Assembly: GCA_001971685.1 (NCBI GenBank) | Contig: CP019326.1 | Coordinates: 3,100,001-3,164,000 of the forward strand | Reading direction: 5' to 3' | Length of the DNA: 64,000 nt | Source: Halomonas sp. 1513 | GTDB taxonomy: Bacteria; Pseudomonadota; Gammaproteobacteria; Pseudomonadales; Halomonadaceae | Shown: in pieces, positions 56,001-64,000 of the stretch | Layout: every line of letters begins with the position of its first letter | Numbering within the stretch: the stretch's first letter is position 1 | Notes under the pieces: model-generated | Seen by the model: only the letters and a program-made list of their open reading frames with translations | Database searches by the model: none | What the model was told of the DNA's origin: nothing | Program-made: the position numbers and the translations under genes

Positions 56001-56948
56001 CTATTTGATGTTCTCGTTGGCCCACTTCTTGTGAACCGCCAGTGCCATCAGGCGGCGGTCACGCCACTGCTGACGCGCCTTGTGCTGATCCATGGGCACG
56101 CGTTCGCGAAAACTCTTGTCGATGTAGTCCAGTAGCGGCCCAGCCCAGGGCACCAGGTCGCGCTGTTCCATTGCGATATTGCGGTTCATGGCCTCGTACT
56201 TCTCGGCATATTCCTTGAAGCCGTTGGGCGCGTTGAGATCACCGACCTCCAGCGGCCCGATGAACGACCAGCGCTGGCTGATGCCCTCGGACATCGCCTT
56301 GTCCACGTCCGCAGGCGACACCACACCCATGGCCACCAGGCGGAAGGCTTCCTGTAGGATCGGCGACTGGAAGCGGTTCATGATGAAGCCGGTGATCTCC
56401 TTGTGCAGGGTGATGGGGGACATGCCCATCGCTTCGAGCCGCTCGCGGGTCTTCTGGGTGACCTCGGGATCGGTCCAGGGCGCTGGCACCAGTTCGAGAA
56501 TCGTCACCACATAGGGAGGATTGGTGGGATGGACGATCATGCAGCGGTGTCGGCCCTCGAGTCCCTCGGTGAACTTGGAGGTCACGATCGACGACGATGA
56601 GCTGGCCAGCACCGCATCCTTAGGGGCGATCTTGTCCAGCTTGGTAAACAGCTCGCGCTTTAGCTCGAGCACTTCCGGGGCATTTTCCTGAACATGGATG
56701 GCCCCCTCGACGGCTCCCTCCATGCTTTTGACAGGGATCATCCGGCTCATCACGTCATCGGTGGTGCGGTCGTTGAGCAGACCGTTCTGCTCGAGATCGG
56801 CCACCGTCTCGCGCATCAGGGGGATCGCCGCCTCTGCCGCACCATCCTTGGGGTCATAGAGGGTGACCTCGTAGCCCCCGCGTGAGAAACAGATGGCAAA
56901 GGCACGTCCGATAATGCCGCTTCCGATCATTGCTACGCGTTCCGCCAT
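56001..56948 (-). CDS. 3-Hydroxyacyl-CoA dehydrogenase family (lambda-crystallin/L-gulonate dehydrogenase-like)
   Basis: A 315-residue NAD-dependent dehydrogenase. The Rossmann motif is VAMIGSGIIGRAFAICFSRGG. The catalytic His is in MIVHPTNPPY, followed by the conserved Glu in ELVPAPWTDPE. The C-terminal domain carries GFIMNRFQ and a SQRWSFIGPLE block. NPPY and the FIGPLE segment point to the lambda-crystallin (CryL) branch, which oxidises free 3-hydroxy acids such as L-gulonate, rather than the fatty-acid beta-oxidation branch; L-carnitine dehydrogenase is a further relative. The ATG at 56948 has AAGGAG at proper distance, unlike the ATG two codons earlier. Confidence 0.88.
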   Translation of the reverse strand: MAERVAMIGSGIIGRAFAICFSRGGYEVTLYDPKDGAAEAAIPLMRETVADLEQNGLLNDRTTDDVMSRMIPVKSMEGAVEGAIHVQENAPEVLELKRELFTKLDKIAPKDAVLASSSSSIVTSKFTEGLEGRHRCMIVHPTNPPYVVTILELVPAPWTDPEVTQKTRERLEAMGMSPITLHKEITGFIMNRFQSPILQEAFRLVAMGVVSPADVDKAMSEGISQRWSFIGPLEVGDLNAPNGFKEYAEKYEAMNRNIAMEQRDLVPWAGPLLDYIDKSFRERVPMDQHKARQQWRDRRLMALAVHKKWANENIK

Positions 56949-56997
56949 GATCATTCTCCTTGGTCTATCGTGTGGTTGTTCGACGCGTCGGATCCGT

Positions 56998-57936
56998 TCA
57001 GCGATTCACGACCCTCGGATCCAGCAGGGTATAAAGCATGTCAGCCAGCAGGTTGAGGGTGATATAGAGCGCGGCCACCGTGGTCAGCCCCGCCGCCACC
57101 ACCGGGATATCGAGCATGCGGATGGAGTCCATCAGCAGGCGCCCGAAGCCGGGCCAGGCGAAAACGGTTTCGATGACCATCGAGCCGGCCAGTATCCAGC
57201 CGAACTGCAGGGCGTACAGCGTGACGTAGGGGATCAAGGCGTTGCGCAGGGCATGCACGTAGATCACCTTGGTTTCGCTGAGCCCCTTGGCGCGTGCCGT
57301 GCGCACATAATCCTCGTTGATGACCTCGAGCACCGTGGAGCGCATCATCCGCGTCAGATAGGCCATCGGCATCAGCGACAGCACCACCATCGGCATCAGG
57401 ATATAGCGCGCCTGTGTCCAGATCGGCGAGCCGGGGTCCGCACGGCCGGAGGAGGGCAGGATGCCCAGCGCCGACGAGAACAGCAGGATGGCCATGATCC
57501 CAACCCAGAAGTTGGGCGCGGCCTGACCGATCAGGGCCACGAAACGCGCCACGTAATCGATCATCGAGTTGCGGTGAACGGCGCTGATCACCCCCACCGG
57601 AATCGAGACCAGGGCGGCCAGCAGCATGGCGGGAAGCGCCAGCTCGGCGGAGCGGCCGAGGCGCTCGATAATGATTGGCACCACATCGGTGCGTTGACGA
57701 TAGGAGACACCAAAGTCCAGCTGTACGGCACTGCGCATGAACTCGAAGTACTGCACGATCATCGGGCGATCGAAGCCCATCGAACGGCGATAGCGCTCGA
57801 GTACTTCAGAGGACGCATCGGGCCCCACGTACATCATCGCGGGGTCCCCGATGACGAACATCATCAGAAAGGCCAGGGTCAGGGCGGCCAGGATAACGAT
57901 CAGGCCCTGGACCACGCGGTTGGCTAGGTAGAACAT
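56998..57936 (-). CDS. ABC importer permease, DppB/OppB type
   Basis: A 312-residue inner-membrane permease with six helices. Family features are the opening YLANRVVQGLIVILAALTLAF, the EAA loop EVINEDYVRTARAKGLSETKV that contacts the ATPase, and the C-terminal ETVFAWPGFGRLLMDSI. It pairs with the DppC-type permease encoded upstream. It is separated from the binding-protein gene by a strong hairpin, which would make the binding protein more abundant than the membrane parts. Confidence 0.94.
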   Translation of the reverse strand: MFYLANRVVQGLIVILAALTLAFLMMFVIGDPAMMYVGPDASSEVLERYRRSMGFDRPMIVQYFEFMRSAVQLDFGVSYRQRTDVVPIIIERLGRSAELALPAMLLAALVSIPVGVISAVHRNSMIDYVARFVALIGQAAPNFWVGIMAILLFSSALGILPSSGRADPGSPIWTQARYILMPMVVLSLMPMAYLTRMMRSTVLEVINEDYVRTARAKGLSETKVIYVHALRNALIPYVTLYALQFGWILAGSMVIETVFAWPGFGRLLMDSIRMLDIPVVAAGLTTVAALYITLNLLADMLYTLLDPRVVNR

Positions 57937-57976
57937 CGACGGCGCTCCCGGAAAGCTATCTTGTTATGGTGGCCAA

Positions 57977-58004
57977 GGCGCAGCCGGCCAGTGCCGGCCG
58001 CGCC
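57977..58004 (-). terminator. Intercistronic hairpin behind the binding-protein gene
   Basis: GGCGC and GCCGGC (57977-57988) pair with GCCGGC and GCGCC (57993-58004), with one A-C mismatch. No T-run follows on the minus strand. Such hairpins behind binding-protein genes are known to raise their message level. Confidence 0.6.
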
Positions 58005-58012
58005 AAGGTAGG

Positions 58013-59572
58013 TCACTCCCTCACGTAGATGGAGGCCCAGTCTTCCACGAGCATCGAAGGATGCGGGTAGTAGCCGCCGATACGCTCGTTGACGCCCATC
58101 GGGATCGGCATCAGATAGGTGTAGAGCCACGGCGGATCCTCGTGGAGGATCTCCTGCATCGCATAGTTGAGCTCCTGGCGACGCTCCTCATCGATGGTCG
58201 AGGACAGCTCGCGATACATCTCCTCCCACTCTTCGTAACGATCGCTGTAGGTCGCCCAGTGGGTCGAGTTGGTCTGGCGCCCGTCGTGGACCGCCCACAT
58301 ATCGGTTTCCGGTGTGTTCTCGGCCGCCGACCAGGCGAAGGCATGCACGCTCAGGGTCCGCGCCGCCCAGCGCTCACGCACCACGCTCCAGTCGAGCTGG
58401 CGCACCTCACCCACATCCACGCCAATCGCACCCCAGTAGGCAGCGGCGATTTCGGCATAGTCGAAGGACTCTGGTGTCATCACATCGATGGTGTCGATAC
58501 GGAAGCCATCGGGATAGCCGGCTTCAGCCATCAGTTCCATGGCCCGCTCGAGGTCGAAGGGATAGGGATCGAGGTCGGGATGGTCATTGGGGGGGTTGAC
58601 CACGTTGACCATCTGCAGATCCTGGTTGCCGAAGGCCAGGGCATCTACCATCTCTTCACGGTCGATGGCGTAGTTGAGGGCCTGGCGAACCCGCGGATCG
58701 CGCAGCTCCTCGTACATGTCCATGTTGAAGCCCAGCATGCCGCGCACCAGGCTTGGCCCGATGACCGTGGTCACGCCATCGGCCTCCTCGGCACTATCCA
58801 CCAGGTCGGGGCGCAGCCGGATGATATCGACATTGCCATCGATCAGTTCCGAGAGTGCCGTGGACTCTTCAGGGATATTGCGGAAGACCAGTTGCTCGAC
58901 GTTGCTGTTGTCGTGCCAGCCCCAGTAGTCGTCATGGCGATCGAGGATCACCCGATCGTCGGCGCGATACTCGTTGAGCTTGTAGGGGCCGGTGCCCATG
59001 GGCTGGAAGCGCTTGTCATCGATCTCATCGATGGCCTGGTAGTGGCCCGGTTCCATGATGAAGGCGCCGTTGCGCGATAGCTGGCTCGGCAGGATCGGCG
59101 CCGGCTCGGTGGTGTGGATGATGACCTCGTAGTCGTTGACGATCTCCACGTGATCGATGGGCACGTCGAGGAACTTGTCACCGCTGGGAAAATCGTCCCG
59201 GAAGGGGCGCTCGATGCTGTACTTGACGGCCTCGGCGTTGAACGGCTCGCCGTTGTGGAAGGTCACGCCCTCGCGCAGCTTGAAGCGCCAGGCGTTGTCG
59301 CCTTCCGGTTCCCACTCGGTGGCCAGCGCCGGGCGCAGACCACTCATCTCACCCTCTTCGGCACGGGCATCGAAGTCCCACACCAGCGGCTCGAATAGAG
59401 CATTCGAGACCATCTGCTCGGAGTAGTTGACGTTCATCACCGGATCGCCGATGACATCGATGGTCTCATACAGCACGTAGGTAACCGTATGGGCTTGCAC
59501 GGCACTCGCCATCGCCGTCAAGGCAAGCGACGGTAGTAGTGCACGACGTATCATCTTGGATGGCATTTTCAT
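58013..59572 (-). CDS. ABC importer substrate-binding protein, family 5
   Basis: A 519-residue periplasmic binding protein of the SBP_bac_5 (DppA/OppA) family. The signal peptide (about 1-27) is MIRRALLPSLALTAMASAVQA, with no lipobox Cys, so it is freely periplasmic. Landmarks are the WRFKLREGVTFHNGEPFNAE strand and GTGPYKLNEYRADDRV. Family members bind peptides, opines, nickel complexes or sugar oligomers; the substrate here is not evident. The ATG at 59572 follows GGGAGA; upstream codons belong to the intergenic stretch. Confidence 0.93.
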   Translation of the reverse strand: MKMPSKMIRRALLPSLALTAMASAVQAHTVTYVLYETIDVIGDPVMNVNYSEQMVSNALFEPLVWDFDARAEEGEMSGLRPALATEWEPEGDNAWRFKLREGVTFHNGEPFNAEAVKYSIERPFRDDFPSGDKFLDVPIDHVEIVNDYEVIIHTTEPAPILPSQLSRNGAFIMEPGHYQAIDEIDDKRFQPMGTGPYKLNEYRADDRVILDRHDDYWGWHDNSNVEQLVFRNIPEESTALSELIDGNVDIIRLRPDLVDSAEEADGVTTVIGPSLVRGMLGFNMDMYEELRDPRVRQALNYAIDREEMVDALAFGNQDLQMVNVVNPPNDHPDLDPYPFDLERAMELMAEAGYPDGFRIDTIDVMTPESFDYAEIAAAYWGAIGVDVGEVRQLDWSVVRERWAARTLSVHAFAWSAAENTPETDMWAVHDGRQTNSTHWATYSDRYEEWEEMYRELSSTIDEERRQELNYAMQEILHEDPPWLYTYLMPIPMGVNERIGGYYPHPSMLVEDWASIYVRE

Positions 59573-59631
59573 TGTTGTCTCCCGATTGCTGTTAGCGTGC
59601 TTTTCTGCGTTTGAAACGTCTTGCAACCTCC

Positions 59632-60564
59632 TCATTCAGCCTTTACGTCGAAGTGATCCCTCACCCAATCCCCGAGGAGATTGAAGGCAAGGACGGTGAA
59701 GGTAATCGCCAGGCCGGGGAACAGCGCGAACCACCAGTTGCGCAGCATGACGTCACGCGCATCGGCAATCATGTTGCCCCAGGTAGGAATTGCGGGAGGA
59801 ATCCCCAGGCCAAAGAAACTCAGGGAGGCCTCGTAGTAGATGGCGATGGCGAGGGTAAAGCTGGCCACCACCAGCATCGAAGCCAGCGCATTGGGCAGCA
59901 CATGCTTGAAGATCAGGCGCACGTTGCCGGCGCCCAGCGCTCGCGCGGCCTGTACGTACTCGGTCTCGCGCACCTTGATCACCTCGGAGCGCACGATGCG
60001 CGCGTAGTAGGCCCACTGAGTCAGGGCGATCACGAAGATCAACTCGACCACCCCGGAGCCGATCAACGCCATCACGATCAGGCCGATCAGCAGGCTGGGA
60101 AAGGCCAGCTGCAGGTCCGCCAGGCGCATGATGATGCCGTCGAGCCAGCGGCCGAAGAAGCCGCTGATCAGGCCCATGAAAATCCCCACCAATCCACTGA
60201 CGATGACCGCTGCCACCGCCACGATCAGGGTCATCTGGGAGGCGTGTATCAGACGGCTGAGAATGTCACGTCCCAGTGAATCGGTGCCCAGGAAGTAGAT
60301 GGGATTCGAGTTGGAGTCGGTCCACACCGGCCACAGCATGCGGTTGCTGATATCCACCGCCCGCGGATCATGCGGCGCGATCCACTGCGCTGTCAGCGCC
60401 ACGATCACCAGCATCAGCAGAAGCAGTGCCGATGCGAGTGCCGCCTTGGAGCGATACAGCGAGCGCAGCGCGCGTTTCCACTCGCTTTTCCTGGGGGCCA
60501 CTATCTGGGCATCGTGCTTGCCGTTGCCAACGGGAGGCTGAGATGTTGCTGTCGTTGTTGTCAT
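59632..60564 (-). CDS. ABC importer permease, DppC/OppC type
   Basis: A 310-residue inner-membrane permease. The cytoplasmic N terminus (1-38) is followed by a first helix ALASALLLLMLVIVALTAQW and the conserved FLGTDSLGRDILSRLIHASQ. The EAA loop is KVRETEYVQAARALGAGNVR, and ALSLSFLGLG-type EASLSFFGLGIPPAIPTWG is the DppC signature. It lies 59 bases upstream of the binding-protein gene and 24 behind the second ATPase gene. Confidence 0.94.
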   Translation of the reverse strand: MTTTTATSQPPVGNGKHDAQIVAPRKSEWKRALRSLYRSKAALASALLLLMLVIVALTAQWIAPHDPRAVDISNRMLWPVWTDSNSNPIYFLGTDSLGRDILSRLIHASQMTLIVAVAAVIVSGLVGIFMGLISGFFGRWLDGIIMRLADLQLAFPSLLIGLIVMALIGSGVVELIFVIALTQWAYYARIVRSEVIKVRETEYVQAARALGAGNVRLIFKHVLPNALASMLVVASFTLAIAIYYEASLSFFGLGIPPAIPTWGNMIADARDVMLRNWWFALFPGLAITFTVLAFNLLGDWVRDHFDVKAE

Positions 60565-60588
60565 TGTGCTGACTCCTGGTCCGCTGTT

Positions 60589-61605
60589 TCAGCGATGAAT
60601 GCAGGCCTTGAAGTGACCGGGACTCTTCTCCTCCAGGGGCGGCACGACCTCGGCGCACTCCTTGGTGGCGATCGGGCAGCGCGTGCGAAACACGCACCCT
60701 GAGGGCGGGTTGATCGGACTCGGTATATCGCCCTTGAGGATGATGCGGGTCTTGTCGTCACGACGACGGGGGTCGGGGACCGGCATCGCCGACAGCAGCG
60801 ACTGGGTATAGGGGTGGGTCGGGTCGGCGTACAGCTTGTCTGCGGGCGCCATCTCCATCACCTTGCCCAGGTAGAGCACGATCACCTTGTCGCAGGCGTG
60901 CTCGACGACACCCAGATCGTGGGAGATCATCAGCATGGAGAACTCGTACTCCTCCTTGAGATCCTGCAGCAGGTTGAGCACCTGGGCTTGCACCGAGACG
61001 TCCAACGCCGACACCGGTTCATCGGCGACCAGCAGCTGCGGGCTCACCGCCAGGGCCCGGGCGATGCCGATACGCTGACGCTGGCCCCCTGAGAACTCAT
61101 GGGGGTGACGGTTGACGTGGGCAGGCCCCAGCCCCACGGTTTCCAGCAGCCTGGCGATGCGCTCGTTGCGCTCTGCCATGCCGTACATGCGATGCACGTC
61201 GAGGCCTTCGCGGATGATCGGCCCCACCTTCATGCGCGGGTTCAGGCTGCCGTAGGGATCCTGGAAAATGATCTGGATCGCCTTGCGCATCGCCATCAGC
61301 TCCTTGCCTTCCGCCGTGGCGACATCGGTCTCACCGAATTGGATGCTGCCCGAGGTCGGGTCGATCAGGCGCATGATCATCCGCCCGATGGTGGTCTTGC
61401 CCGAGCCGGATTCGCCGACTAGCCCCACCACCTCGCCCTTCTTTACCGTGAAGGAGACATCGTCCACGGCCTTTACATGGCGCCGATTCTTGATGAAAAA
61501 CGTCTTGCCAACCGGGAAGTATTTCTTGAGATTCACGACGCGGAGCAATTCGTCGTCGGGGAGCGCCTGCTGGTCGGCATCCTGCTTGAGTGCTGCTTCG
61601 CTCAT
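60589..61605 (-). CDS. ABC importer ATPase, DppF/OppF type
   Basis: A 338-residue ATP-binding subunit. Walker [10 protein letters not shown], the ABC signature LSGGQ-equivalent [15 protein letters not shown], Walker [15 protein letters not shown] and the switch His in [11 protein letters not shown] are intact. The C terminus has the oligopeptide-ABC extension with Cys residues ([11 protein letters not shown], then GHFKACIH) that may bind an Fe-S cluster as in DppD/F. Its start lies two bases behind the upstream ATPase stop, with AGGAGG inside that gene. Confidence 0.95.
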   Translation of the reverse strand: MSEAALKQDADQQALPDDELLRVVNLKKYFPVGKTFFIKNRRHVKAVDDVSFTVKKGEVVGLVGESGSGKTTIGRMIMRLIDPTSGSIQFGETDVATAEGKELMAMRKAIQIIFQDPYGSLNPRMKVGPIIREGLDVHRMYGMAERNERIARLLETVGLGPAHVNRHPHEFSGGQRQRIGIARALAVSPQLLVADEPVSALDVSVQAQVLNLLQDLKEEYEFSMLMISHDLGVVEHACDKVIVLYLGKVMEMAPADKLYADPTHPYTQSLLSAMPVPDPRRRDDKTRIILKGDIPSPINPPSGCVFRTRCPIATKECAEVVPPLEEKSPGHFKACIHR

Positions 61606-61607
61606 GA

Positions 61608-62627
61608 TCAGACGCCTCCTGCCTTGGCATGGTCATTGATTTCCTTCCAGCGCACGCAGCGCACCCGGTGGTCGTCACCGATGGACTCCAGCGGCGGCAC
61701 CTTCTGGGTACAGATGTCCTTGGCATACCGACAACGCGGCTCGAAGCTGCAGCCCGGCGGCAAATTGTGCGGGCTCGGCACATTGCCGGGAATCGCCACC
61801 AGACGATCCCGCTTGCCCTGCTTGTGGCCAACCCAGGAGGGAATCGAGTTGAGCAGCCCCTGGGTATAGGGCATGCTCGGGCGCTCGTAGATATCGAAGA
61901 CGCCGGACTCCTCGACGGCGCGGCCGGTGTACATCACCACCACCCGGTCGGCCATTTCGGCAACCACGGCCAGATCATGGGTAATGAACAAGATGCTGGT
62001 GCCGATCTCCTTCTGCAGGTTGCGCATCAGATCGAGGATCTGGGCTTGGATGGTGACGTCGAGCGCCGTGGTCGGCTCATCGGCGATCAATAGACGCGGA
62101 TTGCACGACAGCGCGATGGCGATCATTACTCGCTGGCGCATACCGCCGGATAGCTGATGGGGGTATTCCTTGGCACGCTGGGCGGGCTCGGGAATGCTGA
62201 CCAGGTCGAGCATCTCGATGGCGCGGTTCCAGGCCGCCTTCTTGTCGAGTTTCTGGTGCAGAGCCACCGCCTCGGCGATCTGGTAACCCACGGTAAACAC
62301 CGGGTTAAGGCTGGTCATGGGTTCCTGGAAGATCATCGAAATGCGATTGCCACGCAGGGCTCGACGCTGCTGGGGCGTCATCTTCACCAGATCCTGACCC
62401 TCGAAGAATATCTCGCCGCCGGCGACATAGCCCTTGCCCTTGGGCAGCAGGTCCATGATGCCGAGGCTGGTGACGGATTTGCCGGAGCCGGACTCGCCGA
62501 CCACGGCCAGGGTCTCGCCCTCGTTGATATCGAAGCTGACCCCGTCCACGGCGGGGACGATGCCGTCGTCGGTCTTGAAGTGGACCTGGAGGTCCCTGAC
62601 GCTGAGAAGCGGTTTGTTAGCTGTCAT
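61608..62627 (-). CDS. ABC importer ATPase, DppD/OppD type
   Basis: A 339-residue ATP-binding subunit. Walker A is [10 protein letters not shown], the signature [15 protein letters not shown], Walker [15 protein letters not shown] and switch His [12 protein letters not shown]. The C-terminal oligopeptide-ABC extension carries [14 protein letters not shown]. With its neighbours it completes an importer of two ATPases, two permeases and one binding protein. A hairpin separates it from the alcohol dehydrogenase gene. Confidence 0.95.
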   Translation of the reverse strand: MTANKPLLSVRDLQVHFKTDDGIVPAVDGVSFDINEGETLAVVGESGSGKSVTSLGIMDLLPKGKGYVAGGEIFFEGQDLVKMTPQQRRALRGNRISMIFQEPMTSLNPVFTVGYQIAEAVALHQKLDKKAAWNRAIEMLDLVSIPEPAQRAKEYPHQLSGGMRQRVMIAIALSCNPRLLIADEPTTALDVTIQAQILDLMRNLQKEIGTSILFITHDLAVVAEMADRVVVMYTGRAVEESGVFDIYERPSMPYTQGLLNSIPSWVGHKQGKRDRLVAIPGNVPSPHNLPPGCSFEPRCRYAKDICTQKVPPLESIGDDHRVRCVRWKEINDHAKAGGV

Positions 62628-62660
62628 CGGAAAGTGCTCTCTCTAGCAAAGGAGTGTCGC

Positions 62661-62678
62661 GGCCCGCCTCTGCGGGCC
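62661..62678 (-). terminator. Intercistronic hairpin behind the dehydrogenase gene
   Basis: GGCCCGC at 62661-62667 pairs perfectly with GCGGGCC at 62672-62678 around CTCT. No T-run follows. It lies between the dehydrogenase stop and the importer genes and could lower expression of the latter. Confidence 0.55.
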
Positions 62679-62689
62679 ACTGCAATGGG

Positions 62690-63733
62690 CTAGGGAATCA
62701 GGACGGCGCGTCCTGGCACTCTTCCGTGATGCAGATCGTGAAGCGCCTGGTTGGCGTCTTTCAGCGCGTACTCGCGGGTCGCCAGTTCCACGGCGCCGCG
62801 GTCGGCCAGCGCCATCAGCTCTACCAGTTCCGGGTAGGTACCCACCAGATTGCCGATGATGCGCTTCTCGGTGACGACCATGTCGATGGTGGGGATCTCG
62901 ATCTTGCCGCCGTAGCCGATCACGTAGTAGCCGCCGTTGGTGCGGGTCATCGCCAGGCCCTTGCTGACCGCGTCACCCTCGCCGACGAAGTCGAGCACCG
63001 CCTCGGCACCGTGACCGTTGGTCAGCGACATTACCGCCTCGACTTCACCGCCGTCGGCCTTGATGGCGTGGTGGGCACCCCCCGACTCGGCCAGCTTGAG
63101 GGCCGACTCGGCGCGATCGATGGCGATGATCTCGGCGCCGCACAGCGCGGCCAGGACCTGGACGCCAATATGGCCGAGGCCGCCAACACCCAGCACCACC
63201 ACCTTCTGGCCGGGCACTAGATGCTGGGCGGCCTTCTTAGCCGCGTGGTAGGCGGTGAGACCGGCATCGGTGTAGGGTGCAACATCCTTGGGGGCCAGGC
63301 TGCCCGGCAGCGTGATCAGCGCCCGCTCATTGGTATACAGGTAGTCGGCATAGCCGCCCTGAGCGTTGATGCCCGGAAAGCTGCTCTCTTCGGCGTGCAT
63401 GTCGTTACCTCGCCGGCAGGCAAGGCAGTGGCCGTTGGTGGCCAGGGGGTGGCAGATCACCGCATCGCCGGGCTTGACGCTGGTGACGCCGGGGCCAACC
63501 TCCTCGACCCAGCCGGCGTTCTCGTGACCCATGACGAAGGGCAGATCGATCGGTGCGTGCTCGCGCCAGATACCCTCGATGATATGCAGGTCGGTGCGGC
63601 AAACCCCGGCCCCGCCGATCCTGACGATGACATCATCGGGCTTTTCGATACTGGGGTCCGGCCAATCTTCATAGGTGACCAGATCCGGACGCTCGACCTT
63701 TTCGTCGTAGGCATGCAGCACGGCTGCTTTCAT
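62690..63733 (-). CDS. Zinc-type NAD(P)-dependent alcohol dehydrogenase
   Basis: A 347-residue medium-chain dehydrogenase. Catalytic zinc ligands are Cys45 (GVCRTDLH) and His70-Glu71 (GHENAG); the cofactor fold has GVGGLGHIGVQVL (182-194). The structural zinc lobe is degenerate: only Cys103 and Cys106 of the usual four Cys remain (GHCLACRRG), with Asn100 and Ala114 near the missing positions. It is the first gene behind a near-perfect sigma-54 promoter with AAGGAG before the ATG, so it is the main product of the regulated unit. The substrate is probably an alcohol or aldehyde released from the compound imported by the adjacent ABC system, an inference from context. Confidence 0.93.
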   Translation of the reverse strand: MKAAVLHAYDEKVERPDLVTYEDWPDPSIEKPDDVIVRIGGAGVCRTDLHIIEGIWREHAPIDLPFVMGHENAGWVEEVGPGVTSVKPGDAVICHPLATNGHCLACRRGNDMHAEESSFPGINAQGGYADYLYTNERALITLPGSLAPKDVAPYTDAGLTAYHAAKKAAQHLVPGQKVVVLGVGGLGHIGVQVLAALCGAEIIAIDRAESALKLAESGGAHHAIKADGGEVEAVMSLTNGHGAEAVLDFVGEGDAVSKGLAMTRTNGGYYVIGYGGKIEIPTIDMVVTEKRIIGNLVGTYPELVELMALADRGAVELATREYALKDANQALHDLHHGRVPGRAVLIP

Positions 63734-63808
63734 GGTCGATCTCCTTACGCATTGTGATTGTTATGGTGACGCTGAGCGGCGGCTCTTCGTTACTCTTTCC
63801 ATTACTAC

Positions 63809-63824
63809 GGCAAGAGTCGTGCCA
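63809..63824 (-). promoter_or_regulatory. Sigma-54 (-24/-12) promoter
   Basis: On the minus strand TGGCACG (63818-63824), ACTC, TTGCC (63809-63813) matches the -24/-12 consensus TGGCACG-N4-TTGCW except at the last base; the invariant GG and GC are exactly spaced. The expected start is near 63798, about 65 bases before the dehydrogenase ATG. Confidence 0.88.
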
Positions 63825-63918
63825 TACCATAACTTTCAATGAGTTAAGAAATACGATCCGGGGAATGTGTGTGTTTGTGCAGTCTGCGAGGCGTGCTCGG
63901 CGGGCACTTCTGGACAGT

Positions 63919-63928
63919 TTTGTACAAA
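63919..63928. promoter_or_regulatory. Candidate upstream activator site
   Basis: TTTGTACAAA is a perfect 10-bp palindrome about 100 bases upstream of the -24 element, a usual distance for an enhancer bound by a sigma-54 activator. The rest of 63734-64000 contains no gene on the minus strand. Confidence 0.35.
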
Positions 63929-63958
63929 TACAGAAGGGGCTTAAGGAGATAGGCGTCG

Positions 63959-64000
63959 ATGAGAGGGGTAGCTGCACGGCAACCGGCAGGGCGCCGGTTG
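63959..64000 (+). CDS. Possible start of a divergent gene, truncated by the window edge
   Basis: An ATG at 63959 with AAGGAG at 63943-63948 (ten-base spacing) opens a frame that runs off the window after 14 codons, beginning MRGVAARQPAGRR. The fragment is too short to identify or to confirm. Confidence 0.25.
   Translation, partial: MRGVAARQPAGRRL

Overview
The window is a 64 kb chromosomal segment of a GC-rich gammaproteobacterium. Protein similarity, BCCT carriers, an Entner-Doudoroff zwf-pgl-eda block controlled by HexR, and a pseudomonad-style gltA/sdh/suc array suggest a Halomonas-like halophile. The genus is inference; the class is well supported. Nearly all space is coding, codon third positions are strongly G/C, and I see no prophage, CRISPR array or insertion sequence. 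The only mobile element is one group II intron.

Region 1 (1-22.9 kb) is a mixed housekeeping and accessory block: a LysR regulator, a MepS-like peptidoglycan hydrolase, a very long DUF1266 protein, gabD-gabT (4-aminobutyrate catabolism), an amidase, small membrane proteins, two MFS-type or envelope genes, the ycjX-ycjF pair, a universal stress gene with an Anr/FNR-type promoter, an HAD phosphatase, RNase II, a ribbon-helix-helix regulator with a PHB-depolymerase-like esterase, and a BCCT transporter paired with a DUF1989 protein.

Region 2 (23.0-36.3 kb) is the TCA-cycle array. On the minus strand, in transcription order, it runs sdhC-sdhD-sdhA-sdhB-sucA-sucB-lpdA-sucC-sucD. Divergent gltA sits across a 403-bp control region that carries two palindromes. 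SucB has two lipoyl domains instead of the usual one.

Region 3 (36.3-40.6 kb) holds an AT-rich, DnaA-box-containing gap, then tRNA-Glu and tRNA-Ala behind gltX, an SDR gene and a LysR gene. A probable structured non-coding RNA follows (about 40459-40604).

Region 4 (40.6-51.5 kb) opens with a group II intron lying directly behind the terminator of the zwf-pgl-eda operon. hexR is divergent from zwf, with two HexR-type operators between them. A LolA-like periplasmic protein, a membrane protein behind an RBS-masking hairpin, RidA, a DksA/TraR-type zinc-finger protein, an MFS carrier and a tandem UspA protein follow.

Region 5 (51.5-64 kb) is an uncharacterised catabolic gene set, all on the minus strand. 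A near-consensus sigma-54 promoter at 63809-63824 leads into a zinc alcohol dehydrogenase, a complete dipeptide-type ABC importer, a lambda-crystallin-type hydroxyacyl-CoA dehydrogenase, glyoxalase I and a protein of unknown function. It ends in an AcoR-type sigma-54 activator, which may control the promoter at the other end, and an unusual aldo/keto reductase. This is the best candidate in the window for an undescribed pathway; its substrate cannot be read from the sequence.
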